Assembly (NCBI GenBank): GCA_002449595.1 | Contig: DJXE01000099.1 | Location: 1 to 5,663, forward strand | From: Lachnospiraceae bacterium UBA7012 | GTDB lineage: Bacteria; Bacillota; Clostridia; Lachnospirales; Lachnospiraceae | DNA length: 5,663 nucleotides | Direction of reading: 5' to 3' | Position numbers and translations under genes: made by a program | Notes under the pieces: generated by a model | What the model saw: the letters and a program-made list of their open reading frames with translations, nothing else | Databases searched by the model: none | What the model was told of the DNA's origin: nothing | Shown here: piece after piece, positions 5,283 to 5,663 of the stretch | Layout of the letters: the number at the start of each line of letters is the position of its first letter | Numbering within the stretch: the stretch's first letter is position 1

Positions 5283-5663
5283 TCAGCTCTGCCAGCCTTC
5301 CTCGCTGTCCCCGTGCATCTGCGCATGCAGGTCTTCCATCGACGGGTCGTGCGCCTTCTGCGGCAGGTTTTCCGGCGCCTTTTCCGGGTGCTTCGTGTAG
5401 TAATCAAGCAGGGCCGACTGGATCGCTTCCTCCGCGAGCACGCTGCAGTGCATCTTGTAGGCCGGGAGCCCGTCCAGGGCCTCCGCGACCGCCTTGTTCG
5501 TCAGCTGCATCGCCTCGGAGACCGGCTTTCCCTTGATGAGCTCCGTCGCCATGGAGCTCGACGCGATCGCGCTGCCGCAGCCGAAGGTCTCGAACTTGAC
5601 GTCGCTCACGACGTCGTCATCGATCTTCAGATACATCTTCATAATATCGCCGCACTTGGCGTT
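5283..5663 (-). CDS. nifU: IscU/NifU-like Fe-S cluster assembly scaffold (N-terminus outside window)
   Basis: This is the scaffold on which a cysteine desulfurase builds Fe-S clusters. The frame is open to the window edge and begins NAKCGDIMKMYLKIDDD, so the ATG at 5642 is internal: the conserved CGD motif lies before it. All three cluster-ligand cysteines are visible, in CGD, FGCGSAIASSS and KMHCSVLAEEA. About 30 N-terminal residues (the family's tyrosine-containing start) lie outside. It has only the N-terminal NifU/IscU domain, not the C-terminal NifU thioredoxin-like domain. A hydrophilic tail follows the core (HPEKAPENLPQKAHDPSMED, then LHAQMHGDSEEGWQS). The nearby LysR, metY and cysK genes fit a sulfur-handling locus. 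A NifS/IscS cysteine desulfurase gene upstream would be expected but cannot be seen. Confidence 0.93.
   Translation of the reverse strand, partial: NAKCGDIMKMYLKIDDDVVSDVKFETFGCGSAIASSSMATELIKGKPVSEAMQLTNKAVAEALDGLPAYKMHCSVLAEEAIQSALLDYYTKHPEKAPENLPQKAHDPSMEDLHAQMHGDSEEGWQS

Noticed and set aside
5249..5407. N-terminal extension of the LysR protein to 5407
   Set aside because: The extra 53 residues are arginine-rich, overlap iscU out of frame, and precede a perfect LysR N-terminus starting at 5248.

Overview
The window suggests a Gram-positive bacterium of the Clostridia type (Bacillota), probably one with a fairly GC-rich genome. The reasons are the MetY/CysK pair, an IscU/NifU-type scaffold of the Clostridia kind next to a LysR regulator, strong AGGAGG-like ribosome sites and sigma-A-like promoters. 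No taxonomic marker gene is present, so this is inference.

Left part (1-473, + strand): the window opens inside the 3' end of a group II intron. The last 69 codons of its reverse transcriptase/maturase (ending at 210) run directly into a canonical catalytic domain V hairpin (212-243) and a domain VI hairpin with a bulged branch-point A (A275). The intron ends at about 281. From 282 an open frame continues to 473, which looks like the 3' part of an unidentified host gene split by the intron.

Middle part (474-1690): an AT-rich stretch carries a good sigma-A-type promoter (TTGACG, 17 nt, GATAAT). Its leader contains a 35-codon small ORF and an 8-bp inverted repeat, and it leads to a membrane-anchored protein of unknown function (737-1573). 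That gene ends at a strong hairpin (1580-1618), which faces the terminator of the opposite-strand cysteine genes (1659-1685).

Right part (1701-5663, all - strand): a sulfur-metabolism cluster. In transcription order it is an IscU/NifU-like Fe-S scaffold (truncated by the window edge), a LysR-family regulator, a terminator, a 319-bp regulatory gap, O-acetylhomoserine sulfhydrylase (metY) and cysteine synthase (cysK). MetY and CysK fix sulfide into homocysteine and cysteine, and IscU receives cysteine-derived sulfur for Fe-S clusters. The gap holds a candidate promoter (TTTACA, 17 nt, CACAAT) with dyads at about -54 and -66, where LysR-type regulators usually bind. The adjacent LysR protein is therefore the natural candidate activator of metY-cysK.

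I see no clearly new multi-gene system. The best leads are the LysR operator/RNA-fold region upstream of metY, the small ORF coupled to the membrane protein, and the intron-split gene.
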